Shown one piece after another: positions 17,870 through 26,138 of a DNA stretch of 42,144 bases (the stretch's first letter is position 1; the number at the start of each line of letters is the position of its first letter). Under the pieces are notes generated by a model. That model had not been told where the DNA came from. It was given only the letters and a program-made list of their open reading frames with translations, and searched no databases. The stretch spans positions 1 through 42,144 of the forward strand of contig JAQTTZ010000026.1 of NCBI GenBank assembly GCA_028710485.1. Direction: 5' to 3'. The DNA is from Bacteriovorax sp. Lineage in GTDB: Bacteria > Bdellovibrionota > Bacteriovoracia > Bacteriovoracales > Bacteriovoracaceae. The translations under genes were made by a program, and so were the position numbers.

Positions 17870-18709
17870 GTGGAAAATCTTAAAACAGTTTATATTCTTT
17901 CAATTTTTTTACTTTTTTTTGCTTGTTCAAGAATTGATTTGGCAGCGAATTGGGCCGACACCTATATCACACATCAGATAGATCGTTATTTCGATATGAA
18001 TAGTCTGCAGTCTCAATTATTAAAAAAATCATTAAAGGAAGATATCAAGCAAGTTAGAAAAATTGTTTTTCCACAATTGGCAGTGGAATTAAAAATAATT
18101 GATGACGATGTTGCAGGTCTTACTAATTTAAATAAACAGAAAATAATGTCCCTTAAAGTAGAGTTAAGAAAAATCTTTAATGAAGGAATTATCATTTTCG
18201 AACCTAGTGCCCAGGAATTTGTGAATCAACTAAACCCTTCACAATTAGAATCTTTTAAAAAAGAATTTGATAAAAAAACAAAAGATTTAGAATCTGAAGC
18301 AGGTGAGCCGCTTGTCGCCAAGGATAAAAGATACGACAAGATAATAACTCAGTTTGAAGGCTGGCTTGGTTCCTTATACTCCGAACAGAAAAAAGATATT
18401 CAAAATTTTTGCAATGAAAATCCATTTCCAATGAGAGAACAAGTTCTCAATCGCAATAAACTCTCAAAAGAGTTCATGGACTCTTTTTCTGACAAGGAAA
18501 AAAGAAAGAAATTTATCCATGAATTATTCTATAATTATGACTCTATTCGCGATCCTAGTTACGCCAAGGCAATTGATGAAGATCAACAAAAATATTTTGA
18601 ATTAATTTCAGTCACCCTAAACAAGATGAACTCTGTGCAAAAAAAACATCTTAGTGAAACTCTAAAAGACCGAGCTGAGCAACTCAGAAAAGCGACAGGA
18701 AAAAATTAG
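17870..18709 (+). CDS. DUF6279-like lipoprotein, 279 aa
   Basis: Starts at a GTG with a signal peptide ending LLFFAC (lipobox Cys19). The mature start SRIDLAANWADTYI, followed by a charged helical domain, resembles the DUF6279 family of lipoproteins; that is recognition by pattern only. No strong ribosome site is visible, and an ATG in another frame lies 2 bp upstream, so the exact start is uncertain. The protein is helical, Lys/Glu-rich and has no transmembrane segment after the signal. Confidence 0.75.
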   Translation: MENLKTVYILSIFLLFFACSRIDLAANWADTYITHQIDRYFDMNSLQSQLLKKSLKEDIKQVRKIVFPQLAVELKIIDDDVAGLTNLNKQKIMSLKVELRKIFNEGIIIFEPSAQEFVNQLNPSQLESFKKEFDKKTKDLESEAGEPLVAKDKRYDKIITQFEGWLGSLYSEQKKDIQNFCNENPFPMREQVLNRNKLSKEFMDSFSDKEKRKKFIHELFYNYDSIRDPSYAKAIDEDQQKYFELISVTLNKMNSVQKKHLSETLKDRAEQLRKATGKN

Positions 18710-18993
18710 TGAAGCAGCGATTGATTGTCTGTTTTTTCTAAAGTTTGGGTGTTTGCAACTTTATTATAAATACCAAGCAATAAGATACTCGGGATCCATT
18801 GCCCTACAACAATTGCCCAACTTCTCTTTCTATTCATTGCCAGGCCAATCGATAGAGCGGCTGCTCCAGCGGCCATGGCCAGGAAGACAGAAACAGGAAT
18901 ATTTTCAGATTTTTTTGCAATTGATTTTGTTACCTTCGCTTCACTCATTGATTTATTGCGTCCACTTTTTGTTAAAATTGAATTTGAATTCAT
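18706..18993 (-). CDS. Small two-span membrane protein, 95 aa
   Basis: A strong GGAGGT site precedes the ATG. Residues 1-30 are basic and cytoplasmic-like. Two hydrophobic segments follow (VFLAMAAGAAALSIGLAM, about 35-52, and IVVGQWIPSILLLGIY, about 61-76). It has no recognised family. Its 3' end overlaps the 3' end of the DUF6279-like gene by 4 bp in the convergent direction. Confidence 0.7.
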   Translation of the reverse strand: MNSNSILTKSGRNKSMSEAKVTKSIAKKSENIPVSVFLAMAAGAAALSIGLAMNRKRSWAIVVGQWIPSILLLGIYNKVANTQTLEKTDNQSLLH

Positions 18994-19209
18994 AATGACC
19001 TCCGGAGTTTTTCAACGTACCTGCATGCTTAACTTGCAAGTGCTATACCATTTTCTTCGCGGGCCCTTAGAGCTGGACCTGATATATCAAACAGTTGCCT
19101 TTATCGAGCGCATTTTCTCTTTTGTAGAGCTAGTTTCAAATGAGTTAATAGTTATTATAATTTTTTTTATATGTTCATATTTATATTCAAGCTTTAAAAT
19201 AAGGTTAAA

Positions 19210-21030
19210 ATGAGAGAACAAAAACTTCAAGATATCCTAAAAGAAACTTTCGGCTATTCACACTTCCGTTTTGAGCAGCTAAATATCATCAATTCTATTT
19301 TGGACGGAAGGGACACACTTGCCATAATGCCAACGGGGGGAGGAAAGTCCCTTTGTTATCAGATTCCAGCACTTTTTCTTCCTGGCGTGACGCTGGTTAT
19401 TTCTCCACTTATTTCATTGATGCAAGATCAGGTTATGAACCTGAAAGAATATGGTGTTCACTCTGTGTTCTTAAATTCATCGCTTTCATATAAAGAAAGT
19501 CAAAAAGCAAAAGCCTTGATTCTTGAGGGTCTCGTTAAAATTGTTTACGTTTCCCCGGAAGGAATTTTAAGCCCAGCACTTTCCGAATTTTTCAGCCAAA
19601 TACAAATTTCCTTAATTGCCATTGATGAAGCCCATTGTGTTTCTCAATGGGGTCATGAATTTAGAAAAGATTACACTAGACTAGGGGAACTCAAATCAAT
19701 GTTTCCGGAAGTCACAGTGGTGGCCCTGACGGCAACGGCCGATGCTAAAACGAGAAGTGATATTTCAATGCAGTTGAGATTAAATGCACCAAATATTTTT
19801 GTGTCATCATTTGATCGACCTAATATCAATTATATGATTTTAGAGCGCAGTGATGAAATGAAACAACTTGATGAGTTTATCAAGGCCAATCATCAAAATG
19901 ATACTGGAATTGTTTATTGCCTCTCTCGCGATAAAGTCGATCGCGTGGCCCTGGCACTTAAAAAATTAAAATACAACGCCATTGCTTATCATGCGGGTCT
20001 CACAAAAGAAGAGCGCACCACTAATCAAGGACTCTTTAATACTGAAGAAAAAGTTATCGTTGTGGCCACGATCGCTTTCGGGATGGGAATTGACAGGCCG
20101 GATGTTCGTTTTGTGGCCCATCTCGATTTACCAAAAAGTATTGAGAGTTATTACCAGGAAACAGGAAGAGCGGGACGCGATGGTAAAGCTTCAAATGCGT
20201 GGATGATCTATGGCCTGCAGGATGTGGTCAAGCTCTCTCAAATGTTAGAGACCACTGAAGCAGATGAAAGTTATAAAAAAGTCGCGCGCTTTAAATTGGA
20301 TTGCATGCTGGCCTTATGCGAGGCCGGAAGTTGTCGAAGAAGATATTTACTATCGTATTTTGGTGAAGAATCAAATTCTACTTGTGGCAACTGCGATACC
20401 TGTATAGTTCCTCCTCAATTATGGGATGCGACGATTGATGCTCAAAAAATACTTTCAACTATTTTTCGAACCAATCAAACCTTTGGGGCAGGGCATATTA
20501 TTGAAGTTTTAAGAGGCAGTAAAAATGCCAAAGTCACTGATCGAAACCATCATGCCTTATCAGTGTATGGCATTGGTAAAGATCAGCCTAAAGAGCACTG
20601 GAATAGTATTTTGCGTCAACTTTTAAATTTAAATTATATAGCCATAAAAAATTGGGAATATAGAAGTTTAGGTTTAACTTCCAAGTCGCAAGAGATCTTA
20701 ACTGGTGCGATTAAGCTTAACCTGCGCAAGCAAAAGTTTGCTATTGCTAAAGAAGGCAGCAATGGAGACAAGAAAGAGAAGAAGGCCGCTAAGACTACGG
20801 AGAGTGTTCATGGAAGAGGGGATTTATTTGATGCTTTAAAAGTGCTTCGAAATAAAATTGCGAAAGAAAAAAGCATTCCTTCCTATATCGTTTTCAACGA
20901 CAAATCCCTTCACGATATGTGTTCAATTATGCCGAGAAATGATTCTGAGTTCTTGCTGGTTTATGGAGTAGGGCAGAGCAAATTAGAAAATTATGGGAAG
21001 GATTTTTTGGAAGTTGTTAGGCGATACTAA
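19210..21030 (+). CDS. recQ: ATP-dependent DNA helicase RecQ
   Basis: Full-length RecQ (606 aa, close to the E. coli length). It has Walker A TGGGKS (42-47), DEAH (139-142) followed by [13 protein letters not shown], and helicase motifs such as ATATAD, GRAGRDG and [11 protein letters not shown]. The zinc-binding Cys set spans CEAGSCRR and CGNCDTC (about residues 370-397). An RQC winged-helix region follows, then a Lys-rich linker (about 515-535) and a C-terminal HRDC domain (about 540-606). It unwinds DNA 3' to 5' in recombination and repair. An AAGG site lies before the ATG. Confidence 0.97.
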   Translation: MREQKLQDILKETFGYSHFRFEQLNIINSILDGRDTLAIMPTGGGKSLCYQIPALFLPGVTLVISPLISLMQDQVMNLKEYGVHSVFLNSSLSYKESQKAKALILEGLVKIVYVSPEGILSPALSEFFSQIQISLIAIDEAHCVSQWGHEFRKDYTRLGELKSMFPEVTVVALTATADAKTRSDISMQLRLNAPNIFVSSFDRPNINYMILERSDEMKQLDEFIKANHQNDTGIVYCLSRDKVDRVALALKKLKYNAIAYHAGLTKEERTTNQGLFNTEEKVIVVATIAFGMGIDRPDVRFVAHLDLPKSIESYYQETGRAGRDGKASNAWMIYGLQDVVKLSQMLETTEADESYKKVARFKLDCMLALCEAGSCRRRYLLSYFGEESNSTCGNCDTCIVPPQLWDATIDAQKILSTIFRTNQTFGAGHIIEVLRGSKNAKVTDRNHHALSVYGIGKDQPKEHWNSILRQLLNLNYIAIKNWEYRSLGLTSKSQEILTGAIKLNLRKQKFAIAKEGSNGDKKEKKAAKTTESVHGRGDLFDALKVLRNKIAKEKSIPSYIVFNDKSLHDMCSIMPRNDSEFLLVYGVGQSKLENYGKDFLEVVRRY

Positions 21031-21154
21031 TTGAAGTTATTTTATGAAATGATAAATGCCCTCTGTAACACCATTATGCTATCAAATTCCTAAGTTTTCA
21101 CCTCTTCTACTAAGTTACCGTAAATGCAATTTGTACTTTACAAAATAGCCAAAT

Positions 21155-21170
21155 AAGTTAAGTGTAACTT
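21155..21170. promoter_or_regulatory. Candidate operator (inverted repeat) over a -35 box
   Basis: AAGTTA (21155-21160) and TAACTT (21165-21170) are a perfect 6-bp inverted repeat with a 4-bp spacer. It overlaps the first bases of the -35 hexamer of the ATPase promoter. A further AAGTTA half-site lies at 21112-21117. Confidence 0.45.
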
Positions 21171-21196
21171 TACATTTTTCAATAATTTGCTATAGT
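21169..21196 (+). promoter_or_regulatory. Promoter of the AAA/DUF4143 ATPase gene, likely leaderless
   Basis: -35 TTTACA (21169-21174), a 16-bp spacer and -10 TATAGT (21191-21196). The expected transcription start, about 7 bp past the -10, coincides with the ATG at 21203. No ribosome binding site is present, which fits a leaderless message. Confidence 0.6.
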
Positions 21197-21202
21197 CTGA
21201 AA

Positions 21203-22387
21203 ATGAGTAATTACCCAAGAATCCTAGATTTAGAAAGTATCTTAAAAAGAAAAAGTCTTTTTCTTTTTGGACCTAGGCAGACAGGAAAATCAAGCTTGTT
21301 GAAGCTACATTATCCAGATGCCTTTTATGTAGATCTTTTACTAAATGATAACTATGCCTCACTTTTAAAAAATCCAGAGCTTCTAAGGAAGCGAGTTGAG
21401 CTTTTTATGAAAACTCATAAGTCTAATATTATTATAATTGATGAAATTCAAAAAATTCCCCATCTACTTGATGAAGTTCATGCACTTATTGAAAAACATA
21501 AAATGCTTAGATTTATTCTAACTGGAAGCTCCGCACGTAAGCTAAAGGCACAAGGTGTAAATTTATTAGGTGGAAGGGCCAGCAGGGCAGAGTTATTTCC
21601 ACTTACTTTTGCTGAAATTAAATCGGAAGAAAATAGTTTTGACTATATCAGGGCCATGACATCTGGATTGTTACCATCTATTTACAATTCCGAAAATGCT
21701 TATGAAGACCTATTGGATTATGCAGGTCTGTATTTAAGAGATGAAATAAAACTTGAGGGTTATGTACGAAATTTAAATGCGTTTGCTGAATTTTTACGTT
21801 TAGCTGCTCTCTCTAATACTCAACAAATTAATTATGCAAGTTTTGCGAGTGATTCACAGGTCTCAGTAGTCACAGTGAAAGAATATTTCCAAATTTTGGA
21901 AGACACTCTTATCGGTAATCAAATAAACTCTTTTCGTCACACTGAAAAAAGAAAGGCGATGTCCTCCTGTAAGTTTTACTTTTTTGACATTGGGGTCGTT
22001 AATGGCTTAATTAGAAGAAAAGAGTTAACTGAGGGAACGGCCGAATTTGGTGCTGCTTTTGAGCAGCTTATTTTTCAAGAACTTCGAGCTTATATTAGTT
22101 ATTATCGTAAAGATTTTAAATTAGAGTATTGGAGAACTACTGATAAGACCGAAGTTGATTTTGTTATTTACGAAAATTTAAAAACTCTCTATGCAATTGA
22201 AATAAAATCTTCAAAAAAATTGAAACCCAAAGATTATTCCGGATTAATTAAACTTGAAGAGGAATTTCCATTAAAGAAAAAAATTGTCGTTTGTCTCACC
22301 CCTCATAGTATGGTTGAGGAGAATGGTGTTGAGGTATATAATATCAATGATTTTTTAAGTATGCTTTGGTCGCACGATATTTTCTAA
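21203..22387 (+). CDS. AAA-family ATPase with DUF4143 domain
   Basis: Walker A is FGPRQTGKSSLL (about 18-29). Walker B is NIIIIDEIQ (about 74-82), followed by LTGSSARKL and LGGRASRAELFPLTF, the typical AAA_14 run. The C-terminal half contains the DUF4143 restriction-like fold: a conserved GAAFEQLIFQEL, then WRTTDKTEVDFVI and IEIKSSKKLKPKD, whose E-V-D and E-x-K pattern is nuclease-like. The 394-residue length is normal. Such genes are scattered and probably mobile in bacteria; the role is uncertain. The codon use looks like the neighbours. Confidence 0.88.
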   Translation: MSNYPRILDLESILKRKSLFLFGPRQTGKSSLLKLHYPDAFYVDLLLNDNYASLLKNPELLRKRVELFMKTHKSNIIIIDEIQKIPHLLDEVHALIEKHKMLRFILTGSSARKLKAQGVNLLGGRASRAELFPLTFAEIKSEENSFDYIRAMTSGLLPSIYNSENAYEDLLDYAGLYLRDEIKLEGYVRNLNAFAEFLRLAALSNTQQINYASFASDSQVSVVTVKEYFQILEDTLIGNQINSFRHTEKRKAMSSCKFYFFDIGVVNGLIRRKELTEGTAEFGAAFEQLIFQELRAYISYYRKDFKLEYWRTTDKTEVDFVIYENLKTLYAIEIKSSKKLKPKDYSGLIKLEEEFPLKKKIVVCLTPHSMVEENGVEVYNINDFLSMLWSHDIF

Positions 22388-22411
22388 TAAAATTTGAAGA
22401 TATTTATTTAC

Positions 22412-23245
22412 CTATTCTTCACTATCCGCCGGCAACCGAATCGTATACTGACCAGTCTTCTCATCTCTGTTCATAATCAAGAGCCCCAGACTTTGAGCAT
22501 CTTCCACCAACTCTCTAAATGAGCGATAGCCATAATAAGATTCATTAAATCCTGGACGACGTCGTTTCATAGTTTGTTTAACCATTGATCCCCACATCTT
22601 TTCTTCTTCACCACGCTCTTCTGCCAGGCCTTCGAGCGTTTCAACGATAAAATCCAGGGCCTCCTGACGTTTGTCAATTGCTTTGGTGTCTTTAGTCGCT
22701 TCTTTAAGATCTTTTACGTCTTTGCTGACTGGTGCTTTTTTGGCAACAGGTTTTCTTGCAGGTTTTTGTTCTCTGACTAAATCGTCATAAAAAATAAATT
22801 CATCGCAATTGGCACTCAATAAATTCGAAGTCGATTCTTTTACACCTATACCGATAACTGTTTTATTGTTTTCTCTAAGTTTTGATACAAGCGGAGAGAA
22901 GTCGGAGTCACCACTGATAATGACGAAAGTATCGACATGAGATTTTGTGTAACAAAGATCAAGCGCATCGACCACCATGCGGATGTCTGCTGAGTTTTTA
23001 CCCGATTGGCGGACATGAGGGATTTCGATTAACTCAAAATTTGCTTCATGCATGGGGCGCTTGAAATCTTTATAGCGATCCCAATCACAATAGGCTTTTT
23101 TCACGACAATGCTGCCTTTGAGTAAAAGGCGTTCCAGCACCTTGTTAATGTCGAATGTTGCATATTTGGCGTCGCGGACACCGAGGGCAATATTTTCGAA
23201 GTCGCAGAATAATGCGATATTGGTATCGTCTGTACTAATTGCCAT
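22412..23245 (-). CDS. NYN-domain protein with C-terminal OST-HTH/LOTUS domain
   Basis: The N-terminal NYN/PIN-like nuclease fold (about residues 8-155) shows the acidic set ALFCDFEN, ADIRMVVDALDL and IISGDSDFSPLV. A Lys/Pro/Ala-rich linker (about 158-190) follows. The C-terminal region includes SMVKQTMKRRRPGFNE, YRSFRELVEDAQ and the terminal TIRLP, the layout of OST-HTH (LOTUS) RNA-binding domains. It is probably a cytoplasmic RNA-processing nuclease (LabA/DUF88 type). It is the last gene of a four-gene minus operon, 18 bp after the dehydrogenase. Confidence 0.88.
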   Translation of the reverse strand: MAISTDDTNIALFCDFENIALGVRDAKYATFDINKVLERLLLKGSIVVKKAYCDWDRYKDFKRPMHEANFELIEIPHVRQSGKNSADIRMVVDALDLCYTKSHVDTFVIISGDSDFSPLVSKLRENNKTVIGIGVKESTSNLLSANCDEFIFYDDLVREQKPARKPVAKKAPVSKDVKDLKEATKDTKAIDKRQEALDFIVETLEGLAEERGEEEKMWGSMVKQTMKRRRPGFNESYYGYRSFRELVEDAQSLGLLIMNRDEKTGQYTIRLPADSEE

Positions 23246-23263
23246 GGGGCAGATCCTTTTTAA

Positions 23264-24463
23264 TTATTTTTTATAAGTAACCTTCCACAGAATATTACTT
23301 GCATCATCTGCAACAAGCAGTGAGCCATCAGATAATACGGCAACCCCTGCAGGACGGCCATAGACTTCGCTTTTGGAACTATTGGCCACGAATCCAGTGA
23401 GGAAATCTTCAGGAGGTCCACTTGCTTTGCCATTTTTAAAAGGAACAAAGACAACTTTATATCCGGCCAGGATTGAACGGTTCCAGGAACCGTGAAGGCC
23501 TACGAAAGCGCCATTTTGGTATTTGATAGGAAAAAGATTCGAAGCCTTGGTATGATGATAAAAGGCCAGACCAAGCGGGGCCACATGAGCGCCGAGAGAA
23601 ACACTTGGTTCAAGAGATTTTTTGGTCAAATCAGGATGAGGGCCTTTTAAACGCGGATCAGGATTCTTACCCCAATAAAAATATGGCCAGCCATAAAAAC
23701 CGTTTTCAGAAACTTCTGTGAGAAAGTCGGGGACCAAATCCTCACCTAAATTATCGCGCTCATTTACGCTAGTCCAAAGTGCATGGCCTTCAGGGGCCAG
23801 TCCAAGTCCCACTGGATTTCGGAGTCCAGAGGCAAAGATTCGAGCGCCTGTTCCATCGGGATTTAATTCAATTATATTTGCACGGTGATCTTCTTTTTGT
23901 ATTCCATCTTCCGCTATATTGCTGAAGGATCCGATTGAAATATAAATTTTATTACCTTTTTTACTGGCAATAATATTTCGCGTCCAATGATTTCCACCGC
24001 TGGGAAGATCCAAAACTTTTTCTCCCTTGGTCTCTTTTTTAGCTAGTAAGTTTTTATAGGGGTATCGCCATAAGGCATTTGTGTTAGCAACATAAAACCA
24101 ATTATTCAAAAGAAGCATTCCGAAAGGAAGGCGCAGACCACTTAAAAAAATTTCTTGGATCTCAGGTACCCCATCGTTGTTTGAGTCGCGAAAGCGAGTG
24201 ATGCGACCGGCTTGAGATTCGGCCACAAAAATGTTTCCATCGGGAGCTGCATAGATCCATCGCGAGTTTTTTAAACCCTCTGCGAATTTTGAAACGATGA
24301 AATGGGCCGGAGCTATGGGGACATGCTCACGCCAACCAATAACTTTGCTAGGATTTACAACGCTATGATTTGGATTAGGAGGAGGAAGAGTTAATGTATT
24401 CGAATAAAGAGCTCCCAATCTCAGCAGAAACATAAAAGAAAAAGATTCTAGTAATAATCTCAA
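23264..24463 (-). CDS. PQQ-dependent sugar dehydrogenase-like (sorbosone dehydrogenase family)
   Basis: The signal-like N-terminus is followed by a six-bladed beta-propeller pattern with family motifs: IYAAPDGNIFVAESQAGRI, SGGNHWTRNI, IYISIGS, ASGLRNPVGL, NERDNLGEDLVPDF and GLHGSWNRS. Its 399 residues match soluble PQQ-type glucose/sorbosone dehydrogenases. Cofactor use is inferred from the family, and no pqq biosynthesis gene is in the window. Its ATG overlaps the stop of the DUF924 gene by 4 bp (ATGA), so translation is coupled. Confidence 0.85.
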   Translation of the reverse strand: MRLLLESFSFMFLLRLGALYSNTLTLPPPNPNHSVVNPSKVIGWREHVPIAPAHFIVSKFAEGLKNSRWIYAAPDGNIFVAESQAGRITRFRDSNNDGVPEIQEIFLSGLRLPFGMLLLNNWFYVANTNALWRYPYKNLLAKKETKGEKVLDLPSGGNHWTRNIIASKKGNKIYISIGSFSNIAEDGIQKEDHRANIIELNPDGTGARIFASGLRNPVGLGLAPEGHALWTSVNERDNLGEDLVPDFLTEVSENGFYGWPYFYWGKNPDPRLKGPHPDLTKKSLEPSVSLGAHVAPLGLAFYHHTKASNLFPIKYQNGAFVGLHGSWNRSILAGYKVVFVPFKNGKASGPPEDFLTGFVANSSKSEVYGRPAGVAVLSDGSLLVADDASNILWKVTYKK

Positions 24464-25038
24464 TGCAAGGTCCGGCCTTCTCGTTGAGTTTCTTCTTTGC
24501 CGGTCGGAGGTTTGGCGCTCATTAGATAAATTTCTTCTTCAGGAGTGTTAAGTCTTCCTAAAATTTTATTTCTTTCAGGAAATCTTCCAAAGCGATCAAT
24601 AATACTTTTGTGTGTTAATTCATAACTCAAGCTTTTTTCAAGTCCTGGTTCGGAAAAAATCTTAACTGCGATTTCATGTATAAATTTCGATTCACTATGC
24701 ATAAAAGGCATGTAGAGAAATTGTTTGTGTCGGGTTTCTAAATTCTCTTGAATATTATTTCTGATTGCTTCCTCCGCAAGAACCAAGGCCATGCTGTCGG
24801 AGGAATAAGCTTTGGAATCATCCCGATATATATTACGCGAGAATTGATCGATGAGAATAATTTCGGCCAGTCTCCCGAGGGGCTCGTCTCTCCAGCGAAA
24901 AAGTTCACCGGCACAGGCTTCTGAGTGGATCACAATAAATTTTTCCACCATTTTTAAGTCGATCATTTCATCGTCTTTAAACCAATCATCCGAAGACAAT
25001 TGTTCAAACCAATAATCCAGGATGTCGGGGTAATTCAT
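24460..25038 (-). CDS. DUF924 family protein
   Basis: The start at 25038 has AAAGGAG 6 bp upstream, giving 192 residues beginning MNYPDILDYWFE. The frame is open further upstream, but that part overlaps the previous gene. Family marks are IILIDQFSRNIYRDD, FLYMPFMHSE and the late DRFGRFPERNKILGR. DUF924 proteins are helical, TPR-like and of unknown biochemical role. It lies 14 bp after the small zinc protein gene and overlaps the dehydrogenase gene by 4 bp. Confidence 0.88.
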   Translation of the reverse strand: MNYPDILDYWFEQLSSDDWFKDDEMIDLKMVEKFIVIHSEACAGELFRWRDEPLGRLAEIILIDQFSRNIYRDDSKAYSSDSMALVLAEEAIRNNIQENLETRHKQFLYMPFMHSESKFIHEIAVKIFSEPGLEKSLSYELTHKSIIDRFGRFPERNKILGRLNTPEEEIYLMSAKPPTGKEETQREGRTLH

Positions 25039-25052
25039 AACAACTCCTTTTG

Positions 25053-25289
25053 TTAAGGCACGACTGGAGAGTGATTTTCTTCCGTGGAGCAAATTTGGCT
25101 GCAAAACATTTCATCAGCATGCTTAATCCCATGACCCATGATAATTGAATTGCAATGGGCACAACGAGGAGCCACAAAATTGACAGCACATTCAAAACTG
25201 TCAAAAGTGTATTCTGTCCCATTAATAAAAAGAATATAATCTTTTTCAATATTAAAACCACAATTTACACATCTAGCCTCTTGTACCAT
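25053..25289 (-). CDS. Small Cys-rich (zinc-binding) protein, 78 aa
   Basis: Four Cys knuckles are visible: CVNCG (7-11), FDSFECAVNF, CAHCN, and FCSQICS (about 64-69), with a nearby His. This looks like two treble-clef or TRASH-like zinc modules. There is no signal peptide. The GGAGA site is ahead of the ATG. It is the first gene of the minus-strand operon with DUF924, the dehydrogenase and the NYN protein. Its ligands suggest metal or redox sensing, but that is inference. Confidence 0.8.
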   Translation of the reverse strand: MVQEARCVNCGFNIEKDYILFINGTEYTFDSFECAVNFVAPRCAHCNSIIMGHGIKHADEMFCSQICSTEENHSPVVP

Positions 25290-25543
25290 AAGTTCTCCAA
25301 GGTTTTTATCAATTGTTGGAAAGCATGGACCGTGCCAAAAAAATTAAAAATCGATTAAGGCGTACTTGTTTTACTTTGTAAGAGAAATTTATCATTTTGT
25401 GCCCCAAACGATCCATTTTGAATGGTCAAAAATGTACATTATTTTTTGTTCAATAATCTGAATGTAAATTTAGTTAGGTATATTCTTTGCAATTCATACA
25501 ATGACTAGATCCCTTGAAAGAAAGGGCAAACATGGGAGAAGTT
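25290..25543. other. 254-bp divergent intergenic region
   Basis: It lies between the small zinc protein gene (minus) and an outer-membrane protein gene (plus). A perfect palindrome AATGTACATT (25431-25440) follows an imperfect inverted repeat CATTTTGA (25414-25421) / TCAAAAATG (25426-25434). A TATATT (25479-25484) may be a -10 for the plus-strand gene. No RNA gene or ORF is seen. Confidence 0.4.
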
Positions 25544-26098
25544 ATGCAAAAATTAATTTTGGCATTGATAATTCTAACAGGCTCAATAGCAAGCTACGCA
25601 CAAGACAGCACGGAAGGTAAAACTACAGGCATATTTCCTGAATTAAGAGCTGCTGAAAGCAATGAACAAAAATGGTCTGCCGGAGTGGCCTCAGGGATCA
25701 GTTCACCTAAAGGGGATGCAACTTCTAGCACCGAATTTGGAGTTATCATTGGATTTCAGCCGATTGTTCCCGTTAGTGCAGGTATAGAGGCCAATACCAC
25801 TCGTCTGAATACTGACAATGATGTGAGACAGACCAATGTTTTGATAAGATCTGCTTATAATTTTGGTGGCGACATTCCTGTATTGCGCAGTAGTTTTGGG
25901 GGAATGGGACTGGGTCCAGTTTTTGTTTCTAATAGAGTGAGATGGGCAGGTGCACCGCTCATTGGATTTGATATACCATTAAGCAATAAAACCCGTGATT
26001 ATCTTTCATTGGGTTTAGAAGCTAAGTATCTATTTATGACGAACACAGATGTACCAAATTTATTTGCTTCAGCATTAGCACTTAAATATTGGTTCTAA
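25544..26098 (+). CDS. Outer-membrane beta-barrel-like protein, 184 aa
   Basis: The start at 25544 (preceded by GGAGAAGTT) gives a signal peptide cleaved near SYA-QD; the frame is open 30 bp upstream. The rest shows alternating strands with Gly and aromatic residues (FGVIIGFQPIVPVSAGIEANTT, GLGPVFVSNRVRWAGAPLIGFDIPL) and ends in KYWF. A C-terminal aromatic residue is the usual barrel-assembly signal. No substrate or family can be named. Confidence 0.7.
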   Translation: MQKLILALIILTGSIASYAQDSTEGKTTGIFPELRAAESNEQKWSAGVASGISSPKGDATSSTEFGVIIGFQPIVPVSAGIEANTTRLNTDNDVRQTNVLIRSAYNFGGDIPVLRSSFGGMGLGPVFVSNRVRWAGAPLIGFDIPLSNKTRDYLSLGLEAKYLFMTNTDVPNLFASALALKYWF

Positions 26099-26107
26099 AA
26101 AAATATT

Positions 26108-26138
26108 ACAGCAAGGCTCTCTTGAGGTGCCTTGCTGT
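26108..26138 (-). terminator. Intrinsic terminator of the PLD/EEP operon
   Basis: A perfect 10-bp stem, ACAGCAAGGC (26108-26117) with GCCTTGCTGT (26129-26138), has an 11-bp loop. On the minus strand it is followed by TAATATTTTTTT and begins right after the stop of the 445-aa gene. It may also stop the facing barrel gene. Confidence 0.8.

Noticed and set aside
25004..25261. 85-aa minus-strand frame overlapping the small zinc protein gene
   Set aside because: It is out of frame with the Cys-knuckle protein, which has the ribosome site and ligand pattern.
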